Positions 51,537-62,000 of a DNA stretch of 64,000 nucleotides are shown one piece after another. The first letter of the stretch is position 1; each line of letters begins with the position of its first letter. The stretch comes from Takakia lepidozioides. Its lineage: Eukaryota; Streptophyta; Takakiopsida; Takakiales; Takakiaceae. Position numbers and translations under genes: made by a program. The stretch lies in NCBI GenBank assembly GCA_030704615.1, contig CM060734.1:9300001-9364000 (forward strand), read 5' to 3'. The notes beneath the pieces are model-generated. The model did no database searches, was not told where the DNA came from, and saw only the letters and a program-made list of their open reading frames with translations.

Positions 51537-53098
51537 AGTGTCGTGCGCATACATATCACTACACAACTACATTGTTGTACAATCCTCACAACACATATAT
51601 AACCACAAACCAGTCTGTCACAATGATAGAGAAACTCCATAAATCACTCATACTTGGTTAAGCCCACTGCACCCCAAGGCCATGGGGAATCCACAGTACA
51701 CAACGCCATAGCTGCCAGACGTGGTGAGGCTCAACTCAAGAGAGATGAGCCTCACCTCATCTGATGCGAGGATAACTCCCCCCAGGGCCCATTATTAATT
51801 TTGGGCCTTGGATTGACACTCGGGCAAAATCAAGTGTCAATACGAAACAACTAGGTACTTCTTAGCTAGTTTCACACTAGCTACATTAAACTAGATATTT
51901 TTTTACTAACTAGTAAGTTAACTTGACAGTTGTCGTGCGCATACATATCGCTACACAACTACATCGTTGTCCAATCCACACAACACATGTATAACCACAA
52001 ACCAGTCTGTCACAGTCGCCCCCCTAGCTGGTGGTTAGGTCCCTCTAACTCCAGATAGCTACAAGAGGTAATAGCCACATCCTCACTAAGTCCTCTATCG
52101 TTGTCCTTATTGTAGTCAAACTCTATAGACCAAGAGGCCGGGTACAAGAGTAGCCCCATCGTCAGTCGCCGTCTTGCAATCTGTGAACTTGAGCCAAGAT
52201 CTCGTGTATTGGTCTCCTAGTAGCTTGGCCTTGCATTTCTTGTTAGCCTTCCATGGTTGTATTCACTCCCACTATCCAATGCAACGTGGACATAACCAAT
52301 CTCCATCAGGAGCCATCTGAAGAGGTGGCGTCAAGCATCCCATGTGCCAACCTCTTGAGCATCGATCACACACCAGCATGGTGGCTGCCCCTCTGGCAGA
52401 CCCACACAACATGCACCTCAAACCTGCAGGTACCACGGCCAAGTTTGGGTCAATCCTTTCATCAACATTTGGAATGTGACATGGCGCGCAATTACGCACA
52501 TGGTCCTTCCAAGTCCTGCCATCCCGACCCTCCAAGATCATGACTCCTAACGGCAACACCTCTCGAACCCTCAAGATAATATGTCCTGCTGTCACATCCA
52601 CGGTCATAGGAGCAGTCTGCTGCAGATAACATAGTCACCAGGGTTAAACCTCCGAACCCCGGGACGATAGCCTCTACCACATATAGTGGCATATCTCAAC
52701 GTATCGTGGTGTTGTGCAATGGCAAGGTTCTCGAAAGCCATGGGCATGACTTTCTTGAACAACTCCACGCACTAATCACAGGCACGTGCCCACACGTCCA
52801 GATCGTCAAGATTGAGGATTGAAGCAACGTCTCTATGAATGGATGTAGGCAAATCTGGCTCTCGGCCAAAGAGTAGAAAATATGGTGAGAAGGAGGCAAG
52901 TGATGCTTGCTTGCTGAAATTGTAGCCCATGACTAACCACGGTAGCTGAAGGTCCCAATCTCCCAGGTGACCCTTCTGCAAGCCATACTTGCGCAAACCT
53001 CTTGTGAATCTTGTTTTTGACGTGCAGAATTCTCACGATTGAATTCTTTCTCTTCCCTGCATATGTTCTCCAATTAACCTTTGGCCCAAACAACAAAG
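51537..53098 (-). mobile_element. Truncated Ty3/gypsy element with integrase followed by PHD finger, and 3' LTR
   Basis: On the minus strand: integrase C-terminal half from about 53030 (RKYGLQKGHLGDWDLQLPWL, SLASFSPYFLLFGREPDLPT), the post-integrase segment VTAGHIILRVREVLPLGVMI with GRTWKDHVRNCAPCH, and a PHD finger (52275-52415). After a spacer and a G-rich tract (near 52025) an LTR starts TGTGACAGACTGG at 52014 and runs about 392 bp to 51623, where a second LTR begins and is cut after about 85 bp at 51537. Frame breaks near 52690 and 53000 disable it. Gag, protease and reverse transcriptase are missing. Confidence 0.75.
52275..52415 (-). pseudogene. PHD finger at the end of the gypsy integrase
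   Basis: CMLCGSARGAATMLVCDRC followed by RGWHMGCL and WLCPRC gives spacing C-x2-C-x9-C-x2-C-x4-H-x2-C-x12-C-x2-C, a canonical C4HC3 PHD zinc finger. PHD fingers read histone H3 tails, so here it may take the targeting role that chromodomains have in chromoviruses. It is in the same frame as the preceding integrase tail segment. Confidence 0.8.
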
Positions 53099-54000
53099 AA
53101 GAAGCTCATGGACTCTGGGCAGATTGTCTCACTGAGTTCCAAGTATAATTCACAATGGCTCTTGCCACATTCCTGTCACACGATGAGTGCTCACAATACG
53201 TTTTTACATTTCAGTCATGTACAATTGCGAGATAGCACCTCACACCCAACTTTCTCTCAAGTTCCAGCAAACCAAAATTCCATGGACAGGTTTAGTACGA
53301 ATTCACAACTACGGCACATGGTATTGGAATATATCCAGTCATCCCAGCCTCCACACCATGCACGATTCTCCCCCGTTCCAATTTTGTTCTTCCCTCACGG
53401 CACTTTCTCGATGTCTTTTCTCTATCCCTGTTCACAGCTCGTGTCTACAAATTTTTCACACCAAGGAGAGAGAGGGAGAGAATCCCTAATCTTTTCTACA
53501 TCACAATTATATTCTCATGTAGCCACGATCACTTGGAGCCTGCTACCTCATGCTGCATCACATGACAACCCCTTTCTTCTCGCCAGACATTTGTTGAACC
53601 GAGCTGAACGCTTCAACGCCCCGTCAAACTTGTCACAGGTTCGAGTTCCCATAAATGTTACAGTTAGGGTACATATGCATCAAGTTCATGCCAATAACAT
53701 GTATCAATGATATTTCAAAATGGATGAATGTAGTGCAATCCATCCATATTTTTTTTTAAATATTTTATCATTATTTTTTCAAATAATATATGACACCATA
53801 CTCTTAAACCCAACCATCCACTTATATTAAAAATACAGTCCCCCAAATAAAAACAGAGAAAACACTTTCATATTCTCCTAAAATGATATATGGGAGTAGT
53901 GTTCTATACTTTTCCATACCCTGTCTAAAAAGGACATGGCTCAATCTGGTTTAGCCATATTCTTTTGAGACAGGGTATGGGAGAGTGTACCTATAGGAGA
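53099..54000. other. Intergenic stretch, AT-rich at its end
   Basis: An open frame at 53081-53710 has no recognisable domain and the composition of chance sequence. 53730-53890 is strongly AT-rich with T runs. Confidence 0.4.
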
Positions 54001-54289
54001 GCCCGTTGTGCAGCAGGCTGCGGGAGGGCGACGTGGCGGATAGGGAGGCGAGGACATGGCAAGGCGTGGGCGTGGGCGAGGAAGGCTGGAGGGCAGGCCA
54101 GCCTTGTGCCCGCGTGGCGCTGAGGAGCAGGGAGTCAACGGGGAGGAGGGCAAGGGCTGTGAGCCAACGTGGTGCGGAGTACGTGGCAGGGCGGCAGTTT
54201 TTGCCCGGGCATCCCCGGCACTATCCTTCTTGTATCTGGGACATAGTGCCGAGGCCCGCCCGCCCCCCCCTCGCTCGCCCGACCGCCCC

Positions 54290-55030
54290 ATCTCCCGCCA
54301 CTTGCCGATCCCGCCACCGTCGATCCCCACCTCTTCAAAATGCCCGATCCCCCCACCGCTCCGATCCCCCCTACATCGATCCCCCGCCGAGCAGGGACTG
54401 CTCCCCCCCATCACCCCCATGTGACACTCCCCCCTATGTTGATCCCCCCTCCCATACAGGGACTGATCCCCCAGCCCAGGGGATCCCGCCACGTGCTCCC
54501 CCGCATCGTCCACGTCCCCTCCATTGATACCCTCCTGCGATGGGGATGGATGAGGGTAGGATGAACGGAAAATGACACCAAAGGGCCACGTAGCGGTCCC
54601 CTCACCATCGATCCCCTACTCCCATCAAACGACGCGATGCCCCTCCCCTCCGCTCCCCCTCGGTTTATCCCCCTCCAACTCGGGGACTGATCCCCCTGGG
54701 GTTATCCGGAGCCACGTGGTGGTCCCTCGATCCCCTGCGCATCCATCCAACCTTAAAAAAAAGGGATGATGTGGGTCATCTGCCCCATCCCCCGTCATCC
54801 TCCTGTGGTCCCCTCGTCGTCAGTCCCCCCCACCCACCCTCCCATCACCGGCGCGATCCCCCGCAGGAGATCCCCCTTGGCCCTCTTCAACACCATGTGG
54901 CTGTCCCCCCGCCGCCGATCGTGCCTCCTGATCGCCCACTGCATGGCACTGCCCCTGCCGCCCATCTCCCTCCATGGCCTTGTGGCCGATCTCCTGCTTT
55001 GATCCCCCCTTCGACTGATCCCCCAAGCTG
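54290..55030. repeat. C-rich stretch with dispersed GATCCCC words
   Basis: GATCCC(C/G) followed by C or A recurs irregularly at least 15 times between 54309 and 55018, often preceded by GGGACT, and mixed with CCACGTGG words. Long frames on both strands here reflect composition (absence of stops in C-rich sequence) and not genes. Confidence 0.6.
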
Positions 55031-55864
55031 TTTACACAACCAACGATGGGGTTCGCGCCACGTGGCCCTGCATGTGATGATGACTTTGTCGTAGAGGTAG
55101 GGTTGTCCATTCCCTTGTTCACGGTTTGCAACTGTCTTGCCTCTTTGTGCTCCTCCTTGGACGGGTTTGGGATGACCTCTCACTGCCTGAATCATGTCCG
55201 GTCTACGGCGTTTGTTACTCTCTTGCGAGGAACGTCTTGCACACGAGGCGTACATGGGATTTTCTTGTTCTCCTTTTGTTGTTGTTTCTTGTTTTCCTCT
55301 TTGTTGTTTGTTGTTTATTGTTTTCAAAGCTGAAATGGAGGAATGCAGTAGGCTGTAGCTAATCTTATGTGCAAGGAGATGATGGGCTATAACTATAGTA
55401 GCTTTCTCGTATGAAACTTCAGCCTCAACTTCATGTTTGCTTTTATATACTACTTACCTTACGAGATTGTTTTGTAAACATGGCTTCATAATATTATTTA
55501 CGTGCATTTTGCAGATTCGAAGATGGTTGCATATCAGGCAGCTGAATATGATTGTTGATGTGCAGTTTTCAGAGTCAAAGATGGTTGTATACGCCAGCTC
55601 ATAATGCATGCACTTATAGGGATTTTTTTTTCGCAGGGTTGCACACGTCAGTGACGTCACGTCACGTCGAACTTGACGCTGATGCGACCAACGTCACGTC
55701 AGTTTTGTCGAAAAATCAGTAAAACATGAGTTAAGTGAAAAATATGCCACGTAGGTGGACACGTTGTGTTCCAAGCGACACCTTGGCAAGTGAATGAATT
55801 GTTTTATAAATTACTCCATCCGCCAGTATTTGAGGTCATTTTAAAATCATTATTGTTAAATTGG

Positions 55865-56200
55865 TGCGACCTCCAAATGGTGGTGGTCGCAGAATTTATC
55901 TTATTTTTATCAGTTGCGACCACCAGCAGAGGGGTTGTCGCAGCATTTAAAAAAAATAAAAATAGATGCGACCACCAGCAGGGGCGGTCGCATTTTTTTC
56001 TTTTCTTAAACAGTTGCGACCACCGCTACTGGTGGTCGCACAATTTTTATTTTATTTGTAATAGGTGCGACCACCATCAGGGGGGTGGACGCAACATTTT
56101 TCTGTTTTTTAATATTTGCGACCACCAGCATGGGGGTGGTCACAACATTTTTCTGTTTTTAATAGGTGCGACCACCAGGAGGGGGGGGGGGGAAATGATT
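55865..56200. repeat. Seven tandem 50-bp units, each a TGCGACCACC...GGTGGTCGCA hairpin
   Basis: Units start at 55865, 55915, 55967, 56015, 56066, 56117 and 56167 (periods 48-52 bp). Each has a G/C-rich hairpin with arms TGCGACCACC and GGTGGTCGCA and an A/T-rich spacer. The last unit is cut in a G run. The open frame across it is an artefact of the repeat. Confidence 0.9.
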
Positions 56201-56739
56201 TTTTCTTCGCTTGCAACTTTGTGTATGTGATTTGTACGTACTTAAGCACATATGGACCAAAGTTTAACTTCAACAAAGTTGTTTGAATGTGTTATTCAAA
56301 TTCATAACGGAGGTATGTGTCATATAGACGAGAAACAATCTTTCGCTTGCACATGAATTGTTTTTTATTCCATTCTGAAGCCATATGCTTGATAACAACA
56401 TGAAGAGTTGCATGCAAAATATCACCATGAACAGACATCGTCTGCATCCAAAACACATTTTATTCCCTCATTTGCACTCCAAGGTGAAGTTATCTTCAAC
56501 TTCATGCACTCTTCATAGAGAGTTCTGCAATAGTGAGCATAAAGCAAATGATGAACGTTTTTTTTCAAACATTTTTCTTTGGTACATTTTTTTGCAAGGA
56601 TGTGGTGGTGTGAGGGTTCAACTCACAGAACAAAATCAAGCCAAAAACAAAATCATTGCGCCCCACACCATTGCGCCCCACAATCCTATGCCCTCTAAAT
56701 CATTTTATTTAGTAAAAATCCAGTTCAATTCAAAATTGG

Positions 56740-58950
56740 ATGAAAGGGTGAACGGAAACTTCCCCGATGAAATGATATTTTATTGCTCCGAAACTTTGCA
56801 AGTGTCTTCTACATGCCCTCTTACACGTCTTTGAGAAATATGACATCAATCTAAAATGGCTTAAAGGGTGAACCAATCGTCCCCCTACCAAATGATTTTA
56901 AATTGATTTGAAACTTTGCAAGTGTCTTGCATGCCCTCTTACAGGTCTTTCACAAGTTTCAAGTCAATCTAAAATGGTTGAAAGGGTGAATCAATCATGA
57001 ACATATCAAATGATTTTTTAGTGCTTTAAAGCTTTGCAAGTGTCTTTCACATGCCCTCTTAAAGGTACTGGACAAGTATGAGGTCAGTAAAATATGGTTG
57101 AAAGGGTGAACCAATTGTTCCCCTATCAAATGATTTTATATTGCTTTGAAGCTTTGCAAGTGTCAGCCACATGCCCTCTTACAAGTACCGGACAAGTATG
57201 ACGTGAATAAAAAATGGTTGAAAGAGTGAATCAATCATTCCGCTATCAAATGATTTTATATTGCTTTGGATGTCATTGCTTTGGTAATTCTAGCCCTCTA
57301 ATGGCCCATTCTAACCCTTGAATTACAATTCAAGATGCAATTCAAGCCCTTAAAATTGGTAATGCCAGTCCTTAAAATGACCAACCCCGGCCGCCCCTCA
57401 AATTGTAATTTGAGCCCTTGAAATTGTCAATTCCAACCCCTCAAAATTGCAATTCTAGCCCCTGAAATGGCAATTCCCGCCCCTCAAATTACAATTGTAG
57501 CTTGTGAAATGGCAATTGCTAGTGCAGCCCCTGAAATTGGCTATGGGTGAACCAATCATTCCCCTGCCAAATGATTTTGGATTGATTTGAAACTTTGCGA
57601 GTATCTTGTACATGCCCTCTTAAAGTTAATGGACAAGTATGATGTCAATGTAAAATGGTTCAAAGGGTGAACCAACAGTTCCCCTGTTGGATGATTCATG
57701 ATTAATCGTTAACGATTGATCTCATATTACACTGGGACCTATCATAGGGTACATTGAACACACTGGCCAAGTTTCAAAACGAACAAAAATCATTTGGATG
57801 GGCAACCATCCGTTGGCCCATTGAACGAATTTCAATTGATCTCATATTACTCTGGGGCCTCTTCCATGGTACATTAAATATACTGGCCAAGTCTCAAAGC
57901 GAACCAAAATCATTTCGATGGCCAACCATCCATTGAGCCATCGAATGAATTTCGATTGATTTGATATTAGTCCGGGACCTGTGAGAATGTGTCTCAAACG
58001 TACTGGAAAGTTTGGAAGCAAACAAAAATGATTTGGATGGGCAACCATCCGTTCACCCATTGAATGTATTCTATTGGATCTGCTATTACTTTGGGACCTG
58101 TTGGACTGCATTTCGCATGCTCATGTTTTTTTTTTTCATTCCATTTTTGAATGGGGCGTGTAATGACTCCATATGCAATGTGCGTGCCAAATTTGGGAGC
58201 GATCAAAATTCATTTGGACCCAAAACCACAGTTTCTTGCCTGTTTTGCACTCCAAACTTGATTTGTGCTCTACTTCATGCACTCTTCATAGAGAGTTCTG
58301 CAATAGTGAGTGAAGAGAACACTTTTTTTTAGGGGCATTTTTTATTGGTCCAAATTTTGGCGGGGGAGTAGCAATGGGATGTTTGAAGCCGCAAAACAAA
58401 ATTGAGCCAAAAACAAAATCGATACGTGCCAGAAACCCCCAATGAAAGGCATTACAAACCTATTTATTGGCTTAAAATTAATTTAAATTGGAATGGCTCG
58501 AGGGGTGAGCGCGTCGATGGGGAGGCAAATGATTTATTCGTCTGTTCATTTATTTGTGATTAATCATTAATGGTGAAAAGGATAAACCAAAGGTTCTTTG
58601 ATCAAAAAAAATTTGAATGATTTGAAATTTTGCCAGTATGTTTTACATGCCCTCTTACATGGACCGGACAAGTATGAGATCAATAAAAAATGGTTCACAG
58701 GATGAACCAATGGTTACTTGATGTGCCAATTTCTGAATGCTTTCAAACTTTGCCATTGTATTGTACATGCCCTCTTAAAGGTACCGGACAAGTATGAGTT
58801 CGATTTAAAATATTGCAATGGGTGAACCAATGGTATCTTCATTCAGCAATTTTTGATTGTTTTGAAACTTTGCCAGTATATTGTACATGCCGTCGAACAG
58901 GTACCGAACAAATATGAGGTCATTCAAAAATGGTTCAAGGGATGAACCTC
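56740..58950. repeat. Satellite-like array of about 120-bp repeats in both orientations
   Basis: Plus-orientation copies share GGGTGAACCAAT, AAATGATTTTATATTG, CTTTGCAAGTGTC and CATGCCCTCTTACA, recurring about every 121 bp at 56740-57280, 57540-57720 and 58560-58950. Copies at 57720-58110 (GATCTCATATTAC, ACTGGCCAAGTTTC, AAAATCATTTGGATGGGCAA) are the same family reverse-complemented, with the same period. An unrelated short-unit repeat interrupts it at 57290-57530. No coding signature. Confidence 0.8.
57290..57530. repeat. Short-unit repeat with CCCCT-AAATTGCAATT words
   Basis: Units of about 20-28 bp built on AGCCCCTCAAATTGCAATTC with variants repeat about ten times inside the 120-bp array. 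AATTGCAATT is palindromic. Confidence 0.7.
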
Positions 58951-59044
58951 GTATTTCCAAAAATTACGTAGACTATACAGTGGGTTGCACATTTAAGTTT
59001 TCCAACCTGAGACCGTTGGCCTACTCCCTACGTTTCTAGCCTTT

Positions 59045-62000
59045 CTAGTCATCTTCATCTAGATTAATTACTTCGTTGTCGTCATCTCCAGATGTCGATG
59101 AAGATGCTGCGGGTGTAGAGGACGTGCCTCCACCAGTACGGAGAGTTCGAGCCTGGGCTCGAGTGGTTAAAGAGGGACCCAGTGTTGTGTGGTCCACCCT
59201 TGCCATCATGCGTAGCGTTCTAGGCGAGTGCTGACTCTCTTCCATTTGCCAGAGCCGGGTTTGTCGCTCTTACTATGGCTTCATGCAATTTTTCAAATAA
59301 ATCCGATATGTTTGGAAGTGGCAAGAACCCCCCTGGAATAGGGGCAACTTGGTCACGCCATGTGTTCTGCCAATACTTTACAACACTCGTGATGGTAGCC
59401 ATGAAATTGTCTAACACCTCCTCCTACTGGGGGTCTCTGCGCAACTCTGGAGGAAATGGCCCTTCATCCCGACGAGGCACCCAATACCTCTCATTCATAT
59501 CATCCCAACGGATGCTAACGTTCTCCAACTCCCTCAGAAATAGGTCTCTCCCAATCGGTTCGCGATTGTATGGGTCGTTTTCCCCTGACACCCATGGATC
59601 CTCAGGCAGTCAGAAGAATCTTTGTCTGGTACAGCTCCAATGCCCTCCCAAGTTCTGGCAAAAAAGCTCCCTTTGGATTGGTCTCGTATGCCTCTAGCAC
59701 GCACGGTTATTTCCCAGTTGGATGTCACCCAAAAGGTCACCGGATCTTTAACCCTAGATAACGTCATAGCATTCAAGGCGTGCATCTCTCTTGGAGCATC
59801 CCATGTCATTGTCTCCCCCCAGTGCTGACAATTTAAAAAATCGTAAGGCTCCACATCCAATGGCATGTTGTACCGGTTGTACTTGTATCCCGTGGGCATA
59901 TTGTCTTGCAACCCAAACAACTCGTAGAAACGTCGATGGATTGGTCCACGGCAGTCAGGGCATTGGCTGGCTCGCATGGCTGTCGATATGAGACATGTGG
60001 GGTGGAACAAATGGCCACATGAACCAAGCATATAGCCTCCCTCCGGTCCGTAAGGGTTTAGGCACATTGTGCACACCGTACCATCTGTTACCCATGTCGC
60101 TGGATTGCTCCGTGGTATCCACGTCCGCGATTCCTCATGAATGTCAGATGACATCCTCGGCCTGCTGTCCCACTCCACCTTGACTTCCAAATCCCAGTTT
60201 ATGTTCTTATTGGTATCGGAAATTGTATGCACACAGTGCTCAAACATGGCATCCTCATCACCCCATGTGGTGAATCCAGTGTACTTCGACGTGAATACAT
60301 CACGCATAGTGTCATGTCTTTGCTCATGGATTCAAAACCAGGGGTGTCTTTAGGCTCTGTACTGGGAGCCCTCTTCTTGGCTTTCCCCTTCAGCTCCTCC
60401 ATAGACTTGTTGTGTGCCACCTTCTTCGCCCTGGCAGCCAGAGCGTCAAGGAAGCTCTCATTGACACATTGGATGATGGTTGGGGGTTCTAGCTTTGGCC
60501 TCTGTGGAAACGTCACCGCCGAATACCGCCGTGTAGGCTCGCCCTCAAATGCCAACTTCTTGGCAGAGCCAGTCCTAGTCCGAACTGACTTGGGAACCTG
60601 GACAACTGGTGACTTGGTACCAGCAGCAGCAGTCGCAGGACCTTGCACAAAGTCGTCATCGGAGTCATTCCCTTGGGGGTTATTTTACTCCCCTGTTTCC
60701 GTGTCCTTTTCTTTTGACCTTTATTCTTCTCATTCAATTTCTCCTGAATACCTGCCTGAGCAAGCTCTGCCGCTTTCCTGGACTTGGCAAGCGCTTTTGC
60801 CTCCTTTGGACCCAGCGGAGGCAGTGGAGCCCGTTTTCGTCGGGCCTCCGCATCCAGCTTCAATTGAAACTCGGATGAGTCGAGCGAGCCGGGCGGAAGG
60901 TCCACATACCAAGAGCAGTCGCGCAAATGTTCCAGATGCCACTCCTTCACGATAACGTCAGTGTACATGGAGTCAGCCCCAGGGTTCCTCCATGCGAGGA
61001 AGAATGGCGGCTCAAAGGACAGATGACCTTTCTCCAAAAGGGAGAACTTGCAGTACCTGCATTCAAGAAACACACACAGAATGAGGTCCCGGGAACAAGG
61101 TAAATTATAGGGAATGAAACTGCAAAATAGACGCGAAAAATGGCGCCGAATAAACGAATAGACGCCGAACTGACTGGGCCCGGAACTGGAAAAATGGCGC
61201 TGAATTTCCAGTTTCGGTGCCAGCCACCCCAGGGACTTAGCCATTTTCGGGGCCCTGAAGTGGAAATTCGGCGCCATTTTCCCAGATTGGGGCCAAAAAT
61301 GGCTAAGTCCCAGAACTGACTGGGGCCGGAATTGGAAAAATGGCGCCGAATTTCCGGTTTTGGTGTCAGCCACCCAAGGGACTTAGCCATTTTCGGGGCC
61401 CTGAACTGGAAATTCAGCGCCATTTTCCCAGCTTGGGGCTGAAAATGGCTAAGTCCCAGAACTGACTGGGCCCGGGAGTAGAAAAATGGCGCCGAATTTC
61501 CAGTTTCGGTGCCAGACACCCCAATGACAGCCATTTTCGGGGCCCTGAACTGGAAATGTGGCGCCATTTTCCCAGGTTGGGGCCGAGAATGGCTAAGTCC
61601 CAGATCTGACTGGGCCTGCAACTAGAAAAATGGCGCCAAATTTCCAGACTAAGTGCCAGCCACCCCCTGGATAGCCATCCCCCAGGGCCCGAATCCGGAA
61701 ATTCGGCGCCATTTTTCCAAGGACTTCTTCACAACTAATTTTCATGCGCCACATAAGGCCTCTTAAATCCTCGAAATGTAGGGACTAAAAAGAAAGGCAT
61801 CGCGTATGTACCTGTACAGAAGGCGCATTGCCGCTTTGTCCCCGTTCGGCTGGTCGGTGAACTCGTGGCTCCGGTGGGCATGGGGTATCTCTCGAAAGAA
61901 TAGGTCGGTTTTGTAGAGCAGAAAGTACCTCGTCACATAGTCGCGTAGGCTCTCTGCTTCACCAGAAATCTCCAGCTTGAACTGATGTGATTGTGTGTCA

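Noticed and set aside
53081-53710. 209-codon plus-strand frame
   Set aside because: There is no domain, it partly overlaps the antisense gypsy integrase, and the composition is that of chance sequence.
54006-54527. Long proline-rich frames on both strands
   Set aside because: C-rich, stop-poor composition produces open frames in several frames at once; there is no domain or codon pattern.
55865-56200. Regularly spaced repeats resembling a CRISPR array
   Set aside because: Spacers are related low-complexity A/T sequence, units are imperfect, no cas genes are present and the context is a plant nuclear genome.
55766-56230. 154-codon frame across the hairpin array
   Set aside because: The protein is just the translated 50-bp repeat and adjoining A/T spacers.
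60227-60955. 242-codon plus-strand frame opposite the RING-containing paralogue
   Set aside because: It is antisense to conserved coding sequence supported by exon phase and domain matches on the minus strand.
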